A stretch of DNA of 64,000 nucleotides, from contig JBKJUS010000184.1 in assembly GCA_046590575.1 (NCBI GenBank), positions 8,700 through 72,699 on the forward strand, read 5' to 3'. Of this stretch, positions 42,593 through 51,407 are shown piece by piece. How positions within the stretch are numbered: the first letter of the stretch is position 1; each line of letters starts with the position of its first letter. The translations under genes and the position numbers were made by a program. The DNA comes from DATLNF01 sp046590575. GTDB taxonomy: Bacteria > Actinomycetota > Actinomycetes > BP-191. Below the pieces are notes generated by a model. That model searched no databases, was not told the DNA's origin, and saw nothing but the letters and a program-made list of their open reading frames with translations.

Positions 42593-43804
42593 TCACCGAG
42601 CACCTGGTCGCGTCGCCGCAGCCGTAGCCGTAGCCGGCGACGGGTCCGGAAGCGGTGGGGAGTTGCTGCCACTTCGGGCGAGCACGAGGGCACCCGCGAC
42701 CGCGGCGACCAGGGAGCCGGCCAGGATCCCGACGGTCGCCTCCCCGGCCGGCCCTGCATCGTCGAAAGCGAGCCCGCGCACGAAGAGGGAGACGGTGAAG
42801 CCGACCCCGGCGAGCAGCGCCGCGCCAGCGACGCCGACCCATCCCTCGCCAGCCGGCAGCGTGCCCAGCCGGGAGCGCACCCCGAGCCAGGTAGCCCCCA
42901 CCACGCCCACCGTCTTGCCGACGACCAGTCCCAGCGCGATGCCGAGCCCCACCCGGCTGGTCAGCGCGTCTCCCACGGCTCCGACCGACAGCCGGAGCCC
43001 GGCGTTGGAGAGGGCGAAGAGCGGTACGACGAGGAAGACAGACCAGGGATGGAGCAGCCGCTCGGCCCGCTCGGACCCCTCGCCCACCCTGGTGAGCAGG
43101 CCCACGGCCACGCCGGCCAGCGTCGGGTGGACACCGGAGGAGAGCAGCGCCGCCCAGGCGCCGACGGCCAGCACGACGTACAGCGGCCACGGCCCCCACT
43201 GCCGGCGCTGCAAGAATCCGAAGACCGACAGCAGCAGCACGCTGAGCAGCAGGGGCCAGACGGAGATGCCCTCGGAGTAGAACAGCGCGATGACGAGGAT
43301 GGCCCCGATGTCGTCGACGATGGCCAGGCTGAGCAGGAAGAGCTTGAGGGACGGAGCCACCCGGTTGCCCAGCAGCGCCATGATGCCGACGCAGAAGGCG
43401 ATGTCGGTGGCCATCGGGATCGCCCAGCCGCGCAGCTGGCCGCCCTCGCCGAGGTTGACGACCGTGTAGATCAGGGCGGGGACGACCATGCCGCCGAGAG
43501 CAGCCAGCGCCGGCAGGGCGGCCACCCGGCGATCGCGCAGCTCACCGACGACCAGCTCGCGCTTGATCTCCAACCCCACGACGAGAAAGAAGATCGCCAT
43601 CAGCCCGTCGTTGACCCAGTGCCGCACATCCTTGTCGAAAATTTGGGCGTACTGGTCGCCGAACGGCGAGTTCGCCCAGGTCAGCGCGATGACGGTGGCG
43701 AGCAGCAGCACGATGCCGCCGCTGGACTCGTTGTGCAGGAATTCGGCCAACGTGCTGCGGCGGGTGCGGGTCACAGGGCTCCTCGGGACAGGCAGCGGCG
43801 ACAT
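42593..43804 (-). CDS. nhaA: Na+/H+ antiporter NhaA
   Basis: 403 residues, about 11-12 membrane helices. Family motifs: FLVVGLEIKRELVVGELRD, PMATDIAFCVGIMALLG and LLSLAIVDDIGAILVIALFY with the paired Asp that bind Na+/H+. Exchanges Na+ for protons at alkaline pH. Convergent with the SSI-like gene (nine bases apart) and divergent from the alcohol dehydrogenase. Confidence 0.95.
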   Translation of the reverse strand: MSPLPVPRSPVTRTRRSTLAEFLHNESSGGIVLLLATVIALTWANSPFGDQYAQIFDKDVRHWVNDGLMAIFFLVVGLEIKRELVVGELRDRRVAALPALAALGGMVVPALIYTVVNLGEGGQLRGWAIPMATDIAFCVGIMALLGNRVAPSLKLFLLSLAIVDDIGAILVIALFYSEGISVWPLLLSVLLLSVFGFLQRRQWGPWPLYVVLAVGAWAALLSSGVHPTLAGVAVGLLTRVGEGSERAERLLHPWSVFLVVPLFALSNAGLRLSVGAVGDALTSRVGLGIALGLVVGKTVGVVGATWLGVRSRLGTLPAGEGWVGVAGAALLAGVGFTVSLFVRGLAFDDAGPAGEATVGILAGSLVAAVAGALVLARSGSNSPPLPDPSPATATAAATRPGAR

Positions 43805-43898
43805 CTGCCGACCAGGCTTCCCGGCGCACCGTCGACAACTCTACGCCTGACCGTCGGGCACTACTGAAGCGTCGGATCCTGTTCCCGTCCCATCCGCC

Positions 43899-44999
43899 AT
43901 GATGACGCGCATGACTCGGGCTGCCGTACTCCACGAGGCAGGGTCGCCAATGACCCTCGCCGACATCGACCTCGCGCCCACCGGCCCGCAGCAGGTACGG
44001 GTGCGCATCCGGGCGAGTGGGGTCTGCCACTCGGATCTCTCGCTGGCTCGTGGCGCGCTGGCGCAGCCGCTGCCAGCCGTGCTGGGCCACGAGGCGGCCG
44101 GGGTCGTGACCGAGGTGGGTGCCGAGGTCAGCGGCGTCGCGGTCGGCGACCACGTGGTGCTGATCTGGAGCCCGCCGTGCCGGGAGTGCTTCTTCTGCAC
44201 CCGCGGGGAGGCGCACCTGTGCGAGCGGGCCGTCGCCGACTCCACATCGTCGACGTACGCCTGGCTCGACGGTGTGCGGCTCCACCAGGGGCTGGGTACG
44301 GCGAGCTTCGCCGAGGAGACTCTCGTCCTCGAGCGGTCAGTCGTGAAGATCCCAGACGACGTGCCGTTCGAGATCGGCGCGCTGATGGGCTGCGCCGTGA
44401 CCACCGGCGTCGGGGCGGTCCTCAACACGGCGAAGGTCCCGGCCGGCTCGACCGTCGCGGTGTTCGGCTGTGGCGCCGTCGGGCTCTCGGTCGTGCAGGG
44501 TGCCCGTGTCGCGGGCGCCACGCAGGTCATCGCAGTCGACTTGTCCGCCGAACGGCTGGCGCTCGCGCAGACCATGGGCGCGACTGACCTCGTCGACGCG
44601 TCCGGGGACGCCGAGAAGGCGATCCGCGGCCTGACGGGCAAGCGCGGCGTCGACTTCGCCTTCGAGGCGGTCGGTCGGTCAGCCACTATCAAGACCGCGT
44701 GGCGGTCGACCCGACGAGGCGGCACGGCAGTCGTCGTCGGCGTCGGCCGGCTTGACGACGAACTGTCCTTCAATGCACTTGAGCTCTTCTACCAAGCGCG
44801 CACGCTGATCGGCTGCTACTACGGATCAGTCGACCCGGCCGTCGACATCCCTCGGCTGATCGACCTGCACCGCTCGGGTGCGCTCGACATCGCAGCGCTG
44901 GTCGGCACGCCCATCGACCTCGCCGACATCGATGCTGCCTTCGTCGCGATGGAAGAAGGCCGCGGCGCGAGATCCGTGGTGACATTTCCCCCGGGTTAG
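43899..44999 (+). CDS. Zinc-dependent alcohol dehydrogenase
   Basis: 366 residues from ATG 43899 (ATG at 43911 equally plausible). Catalytic zinc residues in GVCHSDLSLARG and LGHEAAGVV, structural zinc cysteines in CRECFFCTRGEAHLC, and the NAD site AVFGCGAVGLSVVQGA. Class III-like, similar to enzymes using thiol-bound aldehydes or aryl/alkyl alcohols. Convergent with aconitase; a large inverted repeat separates them. Confidence 0.93.
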   Translation: MMTRMTRAAVLHEAGSPMTLADIDLAPTGPQQVRVRIRASGVCHSDLSLARGALAQPLPAVLGHEAAGVVTEVGAEVSGVAVGDHVVLIWSPPCRECFFCTRGEAHLCERAVADSTSSTYAWLDGVRLHQGLGTASFAEETLVLERSVVKIPDDVPFEIGALMGCAVTTGVGAVLNTAKVPAGSTVAVFGCGAVGLSVVQGARVAGATQVIAVDLSAERLALAQTMGATDLVDASGDAEKAIRGLTGKRGVDFAFEAVGRSATIKTAWRSTRRGGTAVVVGVGRLDDELSFNALELFYQARTLIGCYYGSVDPAVDIPRLIDLHRSGALDIAALVGTPIDLADIDAAFVAMEEGRGARSVVTFPPG

Positions 45000-45046
45000 C
45001 CGCGATATTTCAGGTGGACGAGAACTCCGGCCAGACGGCGAGCCAT

Positions 45047-45120
45047 CGGACCGTTCGGCGGTTCCCGCAAGGAACGATCGAACGTTCGGTGATCCCGCGC
45101 GGGAAACGCCGAACGGTCCG
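45047..45120. repeat. 22-bp near-perfect inverted repeat with nested palindromes
   Basis: Arms 45047-45068 and 45099-45120 are complementary at 21 of 22 positions (outer part CGGACCGTTCGGCG). The 30-base loop holds the palindrome CGAACGTTCG (45079-45088), and CCCGCGCGGG (45094-45103) straddles the inner end of the right arm; GTTCC-CGCAA-GGAAC offers an alternative small hairpin. Located between the convergent adh and acn genes, so a bidirectional terminator is the simplest reading, but it is larger than usual. Confidence 0.8.
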
Positions 45121-45157
45121 GAGGTGGGAAAGCGGCCAGCGCCACGTCCTAGCGCGG

Positions 45158-47428
45158 CTAGCTGGCAGTGAGGACGTTGAGGGCGCTGCCGGCGCGGAAC
45201 CAGGCGATGTGCTCCTCGCTCATCGTGTGGGTGCAGGAGAAGCGGTCGCTGGATCCGTCCACATGAGTCACGACCACGTCGACCGACCGGCCCGGAGCAA
45301 GCTCGGCAAGACCGAGGATCGCGAAGCGGTCGGTCGCCTGGATGACGTCGTACGACGCCACGTCGGCGAAGGTCAATGGGAGCAGACCCTGCTTCTTGAG
45401 GTTGGTCTCCGCGATCCGCGCGAAGGACCGCGCGATAATCGCCTTGCCGTTGCGGTAGCGCGGCTCCATCGCGGCGTGCTCACGCGACGAGCCTTCGCCG
45501 TAGTTCTCGTCACCGACCATCACCCAGCCGACTCCTGCCTCGGCGTAGTGCTTGGCGATCTCGGGGAACGACTTGACCGTCCCGTCGAGGACGTCGAGCC
45601 CCTTCCCCGCCTCGCCGGTGAACGCGTTGACCGCACCGAGGTAGAGGTTGCCGGAGATGTTCTCGAGATGGCCGCGGTACTTGAGCCACGGACCGGCGGC
45701 CGAGATGTGGTCGGTCGTGCACTTCCCCTGGGCCTTGAGCAGGAGCGGCAGGTCGGTGTAGTCCTGGCCGTCCCACGCCGCGAACGGATCGAGTAGCTGC
45801 AGCCGGTCGCTCTCAGGATTGACCCGCACCTCCACCCCTGAGCTGTCAGCCGGCGGTGCGACGAAGCCGAGCTCGCCGGGGTCGAAGCCCTTGGCGGGCA
45901 GTTCGTCGCCCGTCGGCGCCTCGAGGTAGAACGGCGCGCCGTCAGCGCCCGTCAGCGGGTCGGTCATCGGGTTGAAGTCGAGCCGGCCGGCGAGTGCCTG
46001 CGCGACCACGATCTCCGGGGACGCAATGAAGGCCAGCGTCTCGGCGTTGCCGTCGTTGCGCTTGGGGAAGTTGCGGTTGTAGGACGTGAGAATGGAGTTG
46101 CGCTCCCCCGTCGCGATGTCGTCGCGTTTCCACTGGCCGATGCACGGCCCGCACGCGTTGGCCAGCACGGTCGCACCGATCGCCTCGAGACCTTCGATGA
46201 GCCCGTCCCGCTCGATGGTCGCGCGAACCTGCTCCGACCCAGGAGTGATGAGAAGCGGAGTCTTGGACACGATGCCGTGCGCTGCAGCCTGACGCGCGAT
46301 ATGCGTGGCTCGGCCGATGTCCTCGTACGAAGAGTTGGTGCACGAGCCGACGAGCGCCGACGAGATCTCGATCGGGTAGCTCTCCCGTACGGCGTCGGCG
46401 CCCATCTGTGACACCGGGCGCGCCAGATCGGGCGTGTGCGGCCCGACGATGTGTGGCTCGAGGGTCGACAGGTCAATCTCCACGACGCGGTCGAAGTAGC
46501 GCTCCGGGTCGGTCGCCACCTCGTCGTCGGCGCGCAGGTGCTCCGCGACGGCGTTGGCCAGGTCGGCGTACGCCTCGCGGCCGGTGGACTTGAGGTAAGC
46601 GGCCATCCGATCGTCGTACGGGAAGACGCTCGTCGTCGCCCCGAGCTCGGCACCCATGTTGCAGGCAGTGCCCTTGCCGGTCGCCGACAGTGACGCCGTG
46701 CCAGGTCCGAAGTACTCGACGATCGCGCCGGTGCCACCCTTGACCGTCAGGATGCCGGCCAGCTTGAGGATGACGTCCTTGGCGCTCGTCCAGCCGGACA
46801 GCTCGCCGGTCAGGTGCACGCCGATCAGGTGCGGCACGCGTACGCCGAAGGTGCCTCCAGTCATGACGTCGACCGCATCCGCCCCGCCGACACCGATCGC
46901 GACCATGCCGAGTCCACCCGCGTTGGGGGTGTGCGAGTCAGTGCCGATCATCATCCCGCCGGGGAAGGCGTAGTGCTCGAGCACGACCTGGTGGATGATC
47001 CCCGAGCCCGGCTTCCAGAAGCCGATGCCGTACTTCGCGGACACGTCACGCAAGAAGTCGTAGACCTCGCGGTTGGTGTCGACCGCAACGGCGAGATCCT
47101 TCTCGGCTGAGACGTAGGCCTGGATCAGGTGGTCGCAGTGCACCGTGCTAGGTACGGCGACCCGGGGCAGGCGGGCGGTCATGAACTGCAGCAGCGCCAT
47201 CTGCGCGGTGGCGTCCTGCATCGCGACCCGGTCGGGGTAGTACTCGCCGTAGTCCGCGCCGCGCTCGATGCCTTGGCCCTCGGCATCCCGCATGTGGGTG
47301 AACAGGATCTTCTCGACGAAGGTCAGCGGCCGGCCCAGCCGGCGCCGAGCGATTTCGAGCCGCGCCGGCAGGCGCCGGTACAGCGCCTCGATCAGGTCGG
47401 TCGGCGTGGACAGGCCGTCGTCGCTCAT
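45158..47428 (-). CDS. acn: Aconitate hydratase, mitochondrial type
   Basis: 756 residues. It follows the mitochondrial aconitase pattern throughout: DRVAMQDATAQMALLQF, VPSTVHCDHLIQA, GFWKPGSGIIHQ, MIGTDSHTPNAGGLGM, GGTGAIVEYFGPG, CNMGAELGATTSVFPYD. Cluster cysteines: GSCTNSSYED and NACGPCIGQW. The C-terminal swivel domain has GDENYGEGSSREHAA. Interconverts citrate and isocitrate with a 4Fe-4S cluster. Most actinobacteria carry the longer (about 900-residue) AcnA instead. Divergent from acnR, which is expected to repress it. Confidence 0.95.
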   Translation of the reverse strand: MSDDGLSTPTDLIEALYRRLPARLEIARRRLGRPLTFVEKILFTHMRDAEGQGIERGADYGEYYPDRVAMQDATAQMALLQFMTARLPRVAVPSTVHCDHLIQAYVSAEKDLAVAVDTNREVYDFLRDVSAKYGIGFWKPGSGIIHQVVLEHYAFPGGMMIGTDSHTPNAGGLGMVAIGVGGADAVDVMTGGTFGVRVPHLIGVHLTGELSGWTSAKDVILKLAGILTVKGGTGAIVEYFGPGTASLSATGKGTACNMGAELGATTSVFPYDDRMAAYLKSTGREAYADLANAVAEHLRADDEVATDPERYFDRVVEIDLSTLEPHIVGPHTPDLARPVSQMGADAVRESYPIEISSALVGSCTNSSYEDIGRATHIARQAAAHGIVSKTPLLITPGSEQVRATIERDGLIEGLEAIGATVLANACGPCIGQWKRDDIATGERNSILTSYNRNFPKRNDGNAETLAFIASPEIVVAQALAGRLDFNPMTDPLTGADGAPFYLEAPTGDELPAKGFDPGELGFVAPPADSSGVEVRVNPESDRLQLLDPFAAWDGQDYTDLPLLLKAQGKCTTDHISAAGPWLKYRGHLENISGNLYLGAVNAFTGEAGKGLDVLDGTVKSFPEIAKHYAEAGVGWVMVGDENYGEGSSREHAAMEPRYRNGKAIIARSFARIAETNLKKQGLLPLTFADVASYDVIQATDRFAILGLAELAPGRSVDVVVTHVDGSSDRFSCTHTMSEEHIAWFRAGSALNVLTAS

Positions 47429-47476
47429 GCGCAGCTCCCGTGCAGTGGTGTGCCGGTAGATCCCCTTGGTGAGCGC

Positions 47477-47505
47477 AGCATAAGGCTGCTGATATCTTAA
47501 TGCAA
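47477..47505 (-). promoter_or_regulatory. Predicted acn promoter
   Basis: On the minus strand TTGCAT (47505-47500), a 17-base spacer and TATGCT (47482-47477). The start point would be about 40 bases before the acn start codon. The -35 box lies six bases from the CCGTACGG palindrome. Confidence 0.6.
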
Positions 47506-47510
47506 GACGT

Positions 47511-47518
47511 CCGTACGG
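47511..47518. promoter_or_regulatory. Candidate AcnR operator
   Basis: Palindrome CCGTACGG in the acn/acnR intergenic region, placed next to the acn -35 box and upstream of the possible acnR -10 (TAGTGT at 47524-47529). The described AcnR site of Corynebacterium contains GTAC in a dyad, which this resembles; flanking symmetry is weak. Confidence 0.45.
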
Positions 47519-47535
47519 TTTGGTAGTGTCCGTGT

Positions 47536-48093
47536 ATGCCCCGGGTCAGCCAGGAGCACCTCGATGCCCGCCGCCGCGAGATCCTCGATGGCGCGCGGCG
47601 CTGCTTCGCCGCGCACGGGTACGAAGGCGCGACGGTCCGGCTGCTTGAGGCCGAGACCCGCCTGTCGCGCGGTGCGATCTTCCACCACTTCCGGGACAAG
47701 GAGACCCTCTTCCTCGCTGTTGCCGAGGACGACGCGGTCGAGATGGCGGCGGTGGTCGCCGACCACGGCCTCGTCCAGGTCATGCGCGACCTCCGCGCGC
47801 GCGACGCCGGGTGGCTGTCCACCCAGCTCGAGGTCGCGCGCCGCATGCGCACCGACCCCGACTTCCGGGATCGCTGGCAGGTGCGGACCCGCACGCTGGC
47901 TGCTGCCGCGTCGCAGCGCCTTGAGCGGGGCCGCGAGGCCGGTGTCGTGCGCGACGACGTCGGCGTCGACGTACTCGTGTCCTTCCTGACCCTGCTCCTC
48001 GACGGTCTCGTGATGCACCGGGCCATGGAGCTGCCCACCGACCAGCTCGACGCCGTGCTGGACCTGGTGGAGTCCGCCGTACGGCGGACGTGA
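47536..48093 (+). CDS. acnR: TetR-family repressor AcnR
   Basis: 185 residues. The N-terminal TetR HTH reads RRREILDGARRCFAAHGYEGATV followed by RGAIFHHFRDKETLFLAVAEDDA, very close to what I recall of corynebacterial AcnR, and the helical C-terminal region (LEVARRMRTDPDFRDRW) also agrees. AcnR represses aconitase and binds citrate-Mg. A possible -10 TAGTGT seven bases before the ATG suggests a leaderless message. In Corynebacterium acnR lies downstream of acn; here it is divergent. Confidence 0.88.
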   Translation: MPRVSQEHLDARRREILDGARRCFAAHGYEGATVRLLEAETRLSRGAIFHHFRDKETLFLAVAEDDAVEMAAVVADHGLVQVMRDLRARDAGWLSTQLEVARRMRTDPDFRDRWQVRTRTLAAAASQRLERGREAGVVRDDVGVDVLVSFLTLLLDGLVMHRAMELPTDQLDAVLDLVESAVRRT

Positions 48094-48132
48094 CGGGCAG
48101 GTCACCAGCCGCCGCCGTCGAATCTCCAGGGC

Positions 48133-48726
48133 ATGCGCCGACTTCTCGCTCCGCTTGCCGCAGTTGCCGTGCTGGCCCTGATCGCGCCGGCCCACGCCGG
48201 CTCGTTCAGCTACACCGACCCGGCCGACATGCCCGCCAGCGGCGGGCTCGACATCCTCTCGGTGACCTACTCGACGTTGGGCAAGGGCAAAGGCAAGGCG
48301 TACGTGCCCTCGACTCTGGTCGCCTCGATGACGCTGAGCGCAGCACCGGTCAAGCAGGCCGGCGTCGGGTACGAAGTGGCCGCGCAGGTCGAGGGCTGCG
48401 GCGACGTCGTCTTCAGCTACACCCCCGGCACCGTGGCCTCCGCCGTGCTCGGAGAGGCGCTGCTGTTCCTAGGTTGCGGCGGAGCTGCAGATCCGACCGG
48501 CTCCGACAGCCAGATCCTCACGCCGAAATTCGACATCACCGGAAGCACCTTAACCTGGTCGATGGCCTTAAAGGCCCTGCCCAAGCAGGTCCGGGCGGGC
48601 GCCGTACTGACGCAGCTGCAGTCTTTGGTCGACGTCGTCGAGCCCGCGTTCGGCACCAGGCTCCTCGAAGCCGCTCCCGGGTTGCTCGACACCGCCACCT
48701 CAGACCGGACCTGGAAAATCTCCTGA
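48133..48726 (+). CDS. Secreted protein of unknown function
   Basis: 197 residues, signal peptide (LLAPLAAVAVLALIAPAHAG). The mature part begins FSYTDPADMPASGGLDILSVTYST, a D-P-x-D...DI pattern also seen in the protein at 4638-5378, and has two cysteines (EGCGD, LGCGG). Probably an extracellular beta-sandwich. It follows acnR by 39 bases but has no evident link to it. Confidence 0.65.
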   Translation: MRRLLAPLAAVAVLALIAPAHAGSFSYTDPADMPASGGLDILSVTYSTLGKGKGKAYVPSTLVASMTLSAAPVKQAGVGYEVAAQVEGCGDVVFSYTPGTVASAVLGEALLFLGCGGAADPTGSDSQILTPKFDITGSTLTWSMALKALPKQVRAGAVLTQLQSLVDVVEPAFGTRLLEAAPGLLDTATSDRTWKIS

Positions 48727-48745
48727 CCTCACTAGTCTGACCCGT

Positions 48746-49486
48746 ATGGATCTCGGGCTGGGCGGTCGCTGCTTCATCGTGTCAGGTGGCTCGCGGGGTC
48801 TCGGCCGCGCCACCGCTGAGATTCTGCTCGCCGAGGGTGCCGATGTCGTCATCGGGGCACGCACGACGCCGACCTCGATCGGCGCCACGCACGTGCACAC
48901 TGTCCAGGCCGACCTCGCGGCACCCGACACCGCTCAGCGTCTCGTCGACTCAGCACTCGAGCACCACGGCCGACTTGACGGTGCGCTGATCAGCGTTGGC
49001 GGGCCACCTATTGGCTCGGCCATGGACCTGACCGATGACGCCTGGCGCTCCAGCTTCGAATCGGTATTCCTCGGCTCGTTGCGGCTGGCGCGCACCGTCG
49101 CAGGTGCGCTGACCGAGGGTGGCGCACTGTGCTTCGTGCTCTCCGGCTCGGCGAAGTCACCCATCGGCGGACTCGCGGCGAGCAACGGTCTGCGACCCGG
49201 ATTGGCCATGTTGACCAAGCAGCTGGCCGACGAGCTCGGGCCACGAGGAATCCGTGTCAACGCCGTGTTGCCCGGACGCGTCGCGACCGACCGGGTCGCC
49301 GAGATCGACGCCAGCACCGGCGATGCCGACGCTGCGCGGGCGACCAACACCGCAGCAATCCCACTTCGACGATACGGCGACCCGGCTGAGCTCGGCCGCG
49401 TCGCCGCCTTCCTGCTCTCCCCCGCTGCGTCGTACGTCACCGGGTCACTCGTCCCGGTCGACGGCGGCGCGCTCCGGGCTCTGTAG
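48746..49486 (+). CDS. SDR-family oxidoreductase, atypical active site
   Basis: 246 residues. NAD(P) site SGGSRGLGRATAEILLAEGADVV; ISVGGPP; the end PLRRYGDPAELGRVAAFLL then TGSLVPVDGGALRAL is typical of FabG-like SDRs. In the catalytic segment the expected YxxxK is replaced by SNGLR (Ser and Arg at the Tyr and Lys positions), as in a known divergent SDR subgroup. Activity therefore uncertain. Confidence 0.88.
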   Translation: MDLGLGGRCFIVSGGSRGLGRATAEILLAEGADVVIGARTTPTSIGATHVHTVQADLAAPDTAQRLVDSALEHHGRLDGALISVGGPPIGSAMDLTDDAWRSSFESVFLGSLRLARTVAGALTEGGALCFVLSGSAKSPIGGLAASNGLRPGLAMLTKQLADELGPRGIRVNAVLPGRVATDRVAEIDASTGDADAARATNTAAIPLRRYGDPAELGRVAAFLLSPAASYVTGSLVPVDGGALRAL

Positions 49487-49498
49487 AGAGGTCCAGCG

Positions 49499-50131
49499 AT
49501 GCCCATCACGCTGTGCGCCGGCACCTTAGTCGTCGACGATCCGGACGAGTTGTTGCTCTCCTACCTCGAGCCTTCGGCGGGCTACGCCTACCCGGCGTAC
49601 GACTTGCTCGTGACCAACTCGTCGTCCGCATTGGTGGACGGCGACCTCCTCGCACCTACGCTGCTCGGCGCACACGTCGACCTGGCACGCTTCGAGTTGC
49701 TGCGGACGATGCTGCCCGACCTCTCCGCCGGGCTCGTCGCGCTACCGCCGACCCCGCTCGCCGACACCGACGACGCCGGGATCACCCTGGTGGCCGAGTG
49801 CTTCTCCGACCTTGACCACCCGCGCTACTCCGGTCACGGCGTCCGCGGAACCATCCTGTCGAAGGTGCTGCACCGGAAGCGACCAGATCTCGTCCCGCTC
49901 TACGACTCCCGGATCTGGACCGCGTACACCGCTCCGGGGGCGCTCGTGCGGTCCGGCAAGCGCTCGTGGGTGGACTTCATGACGCTGCTGTGCGCCCAGA
50001 TGCGGGCCGACCTGCAGGCGGAATCGACGGAGTTCGCCCGGCTCGTCACCGTCGCCACGGGGCACGGTGCGACCCTTACGCCGCTGCGCCTGCTGGACAT
50101 CCTGGTGTGGATGTCCAGCGAACCGCACTAG
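49499..50131 (+). CDS. DUF6308 family protein
   Basis: 210 residues, ATG with GAGAGG seven bases upstream, twelve bases after the SDR stop. The segment ILSKVLHRKRPDLVPLYDSRI followed by a Trp/Tyr-rich stretch is what I recall as typical of DUF6308, a family common in actinobacteria with no known function. Predominantly helical, cytoplasmic. Probably cotranscribed with the SDR gene. Confidence 0.75.
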   Translation: MPITLCAGTLVVDDPDELLLSYLEPSAGYAYPAYDLLVTNSSSALVDGDLLAPTLLGAHVDLARFELLRTMLPDLSAGLVALPPTPLADTDDAGITLVAECFSDLDHPRYSGHGVRGTILSKVLHRKRPDLVPLYDSRIWTAYTAPGALVRSGKRSWVDFMTLLCAQMRADLQAESTEFARLVTVATGHGATLTPLRLLDILVWMSSEPH

Positions 50132-50166
50132 ATCCGGCAGGTATTCGATCACCGTCGCCGAATCGC

Positions 50167-51393
50167 ATGACCATGCGCCTCCGACTCCTCGCCGTGCTGT
50201 CCCTCTTAGCCACCCTGTGTGCCACGACCGGGTCGCAGGCCGAACCCGGTCCGGGTTTCTTCAAGACGAGCAACATCGACTACCTCGGGAGCATCCCGCT
50301 CGATAGCGACACTGCGGGGGGAAGGCTGTTCGGCAAGACGTTCTACGTGCTGACCGCCAAGGGCCTGACGGTGTACGACGTCAGCAACCCGCTGATCCCG
50401 GTCCCGATGGGCACCACGGCGCTCCCGCACACGCCCAACCAGGAGCGGGAGGACATCGACACCAACGGCAAGATCCTCATCGCCGGTCAGTCCTACCACG
50501 GCATCCTCTACGTCGTAGACGTCTCCAACCCCCGCCTACCTACCCTGAAGGCAGCACTGCGTGGAGCGGCCGACCACACCAACACCTGCGCCCTGAACTG
50601 CACCTACGTCTACGGCAGCGAAGGCACGATCACTGATCTTCGCGACCCGGCCAACCCGGCAGTGGTCGGCAACAGCGGCGTCGACGGACACGACCTCACC
50701 GAGATCAAGCCCGGCCTGCTCCTCACCGCGACCAACCCGGTCACCTACATCGACGTACGCACCAACCCGCTCAAGCCCAGGCGGCTCGCTACCGGCGCGA
50801 TGGAGTCTGGCGCCTACTACACCCACGGCGTCGAATGGCCGCAGGGCGGCACCGACCGCTTCGTGCTGGCCGGCACCGAGGAGAGCTTCTGTAGCGACGA
50901 GAAGCTCGGCAGCTTCCAGGTTCTGGACACGTTGGGCTGGAAGAAGTCCGGACGGTTCCAGCACGTCAGCTCGTTCTACCTCGAGCAGGGCCTGCAGACC
51001 GAGGGCAAATCGCCGGTCAACGAATACTGCGGACACTGGTTCAAGCCGCGCCCTGACTTCAAGAACGGCGGCATCGTGGCGATGGCATGGTACGGCTTCG
51101 GCACCCGCTTCCTCGAGGTCACCAAAACCGGCGAGATCGTGGAGAAGGGCTACTTCACGCCCCTGCCGGGACACACCTCGGCCGCCTACTGGCTCACCAA
51201 CGAGATCGTCTACTCGCTGGATTACACCGCTCGCGGCTTCGACATCCTGCGCTTCAATGCGGACAAGGTCGCCGAGAAGGACCCACGGCTCACCGGGCAC
51301 TCCGTCTCGGTCGTCTTCGCCCCTGGCTCTACCGCCCGTCGGCCCGTCGGCCGCAGCGAGACGCCGTACGTCTGCCCGGTACCCCTCGCCTGA
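50167..51393 (+). CDS. Secreted LVIVD-repeat (beta-propeller) protein
   Basis: 408 residues from ATG 50167 (ATG 50173 also possible). Signal peptide (LRLLAVLSLLATLCATTGSQA). Repeats with the pattern L-x-V-x-D-V-S-N-P: GLTVYDVSNPLIPVPMG, LYVVDVSNPRLPTLKAAL, ITDLRDPANPAVVGN, VTYIDVRTNPLKPRRL, hence an LVIVD-type propeller. Paired cysteines (CALNC; CSDE with CGHW). No catalytic motif; likely surface binding. Confidence 0.85.
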   Translation: MTMRLRLLAVLSLLATLCATTGSQAEPGPGFFKTSNIDYLGSIPLDSDTAGGRLFGKTFYVLTAKGLTVYDVSNPLIPVPMGTTALPHTPNQEREDIDTNGKILIAGQSYHGILYVVDVSNPRLPTLKAALRGAADHTNTCALNCTYVYGSEGTITDLRDPANPAVVGNSGVDGHDLTEIKPGLLLTATNPVTYIDVRTNPLKPRRLATGAMESGAYYTHGVEWPQGGTDRFVLAGTEESFCSDEKLGSFQVLDTLGWKKSGRFQHVSSFYLEQGLQTEGKSPVNEYCGHWFKPRPDFKNGGIVAMAWYGFGTRFLEVTKTGEIVEKGYFTPLPGHTSAAYWLTNEIVYSLDYTARGFDILRFNADKVAEKDPRLTGHSVSVVFAPGSTARRPVGRSETPYVCPVPLA

Positions 51394-51407
51394 TGCGACG
51401 TCGCTCT

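Noticed and set aside
45014..45796. 260-codon plus-strand frame after the alcohol dehydrogenase
   Set aside because: Runs through the inverted repeat and antisense to acn; no motif.
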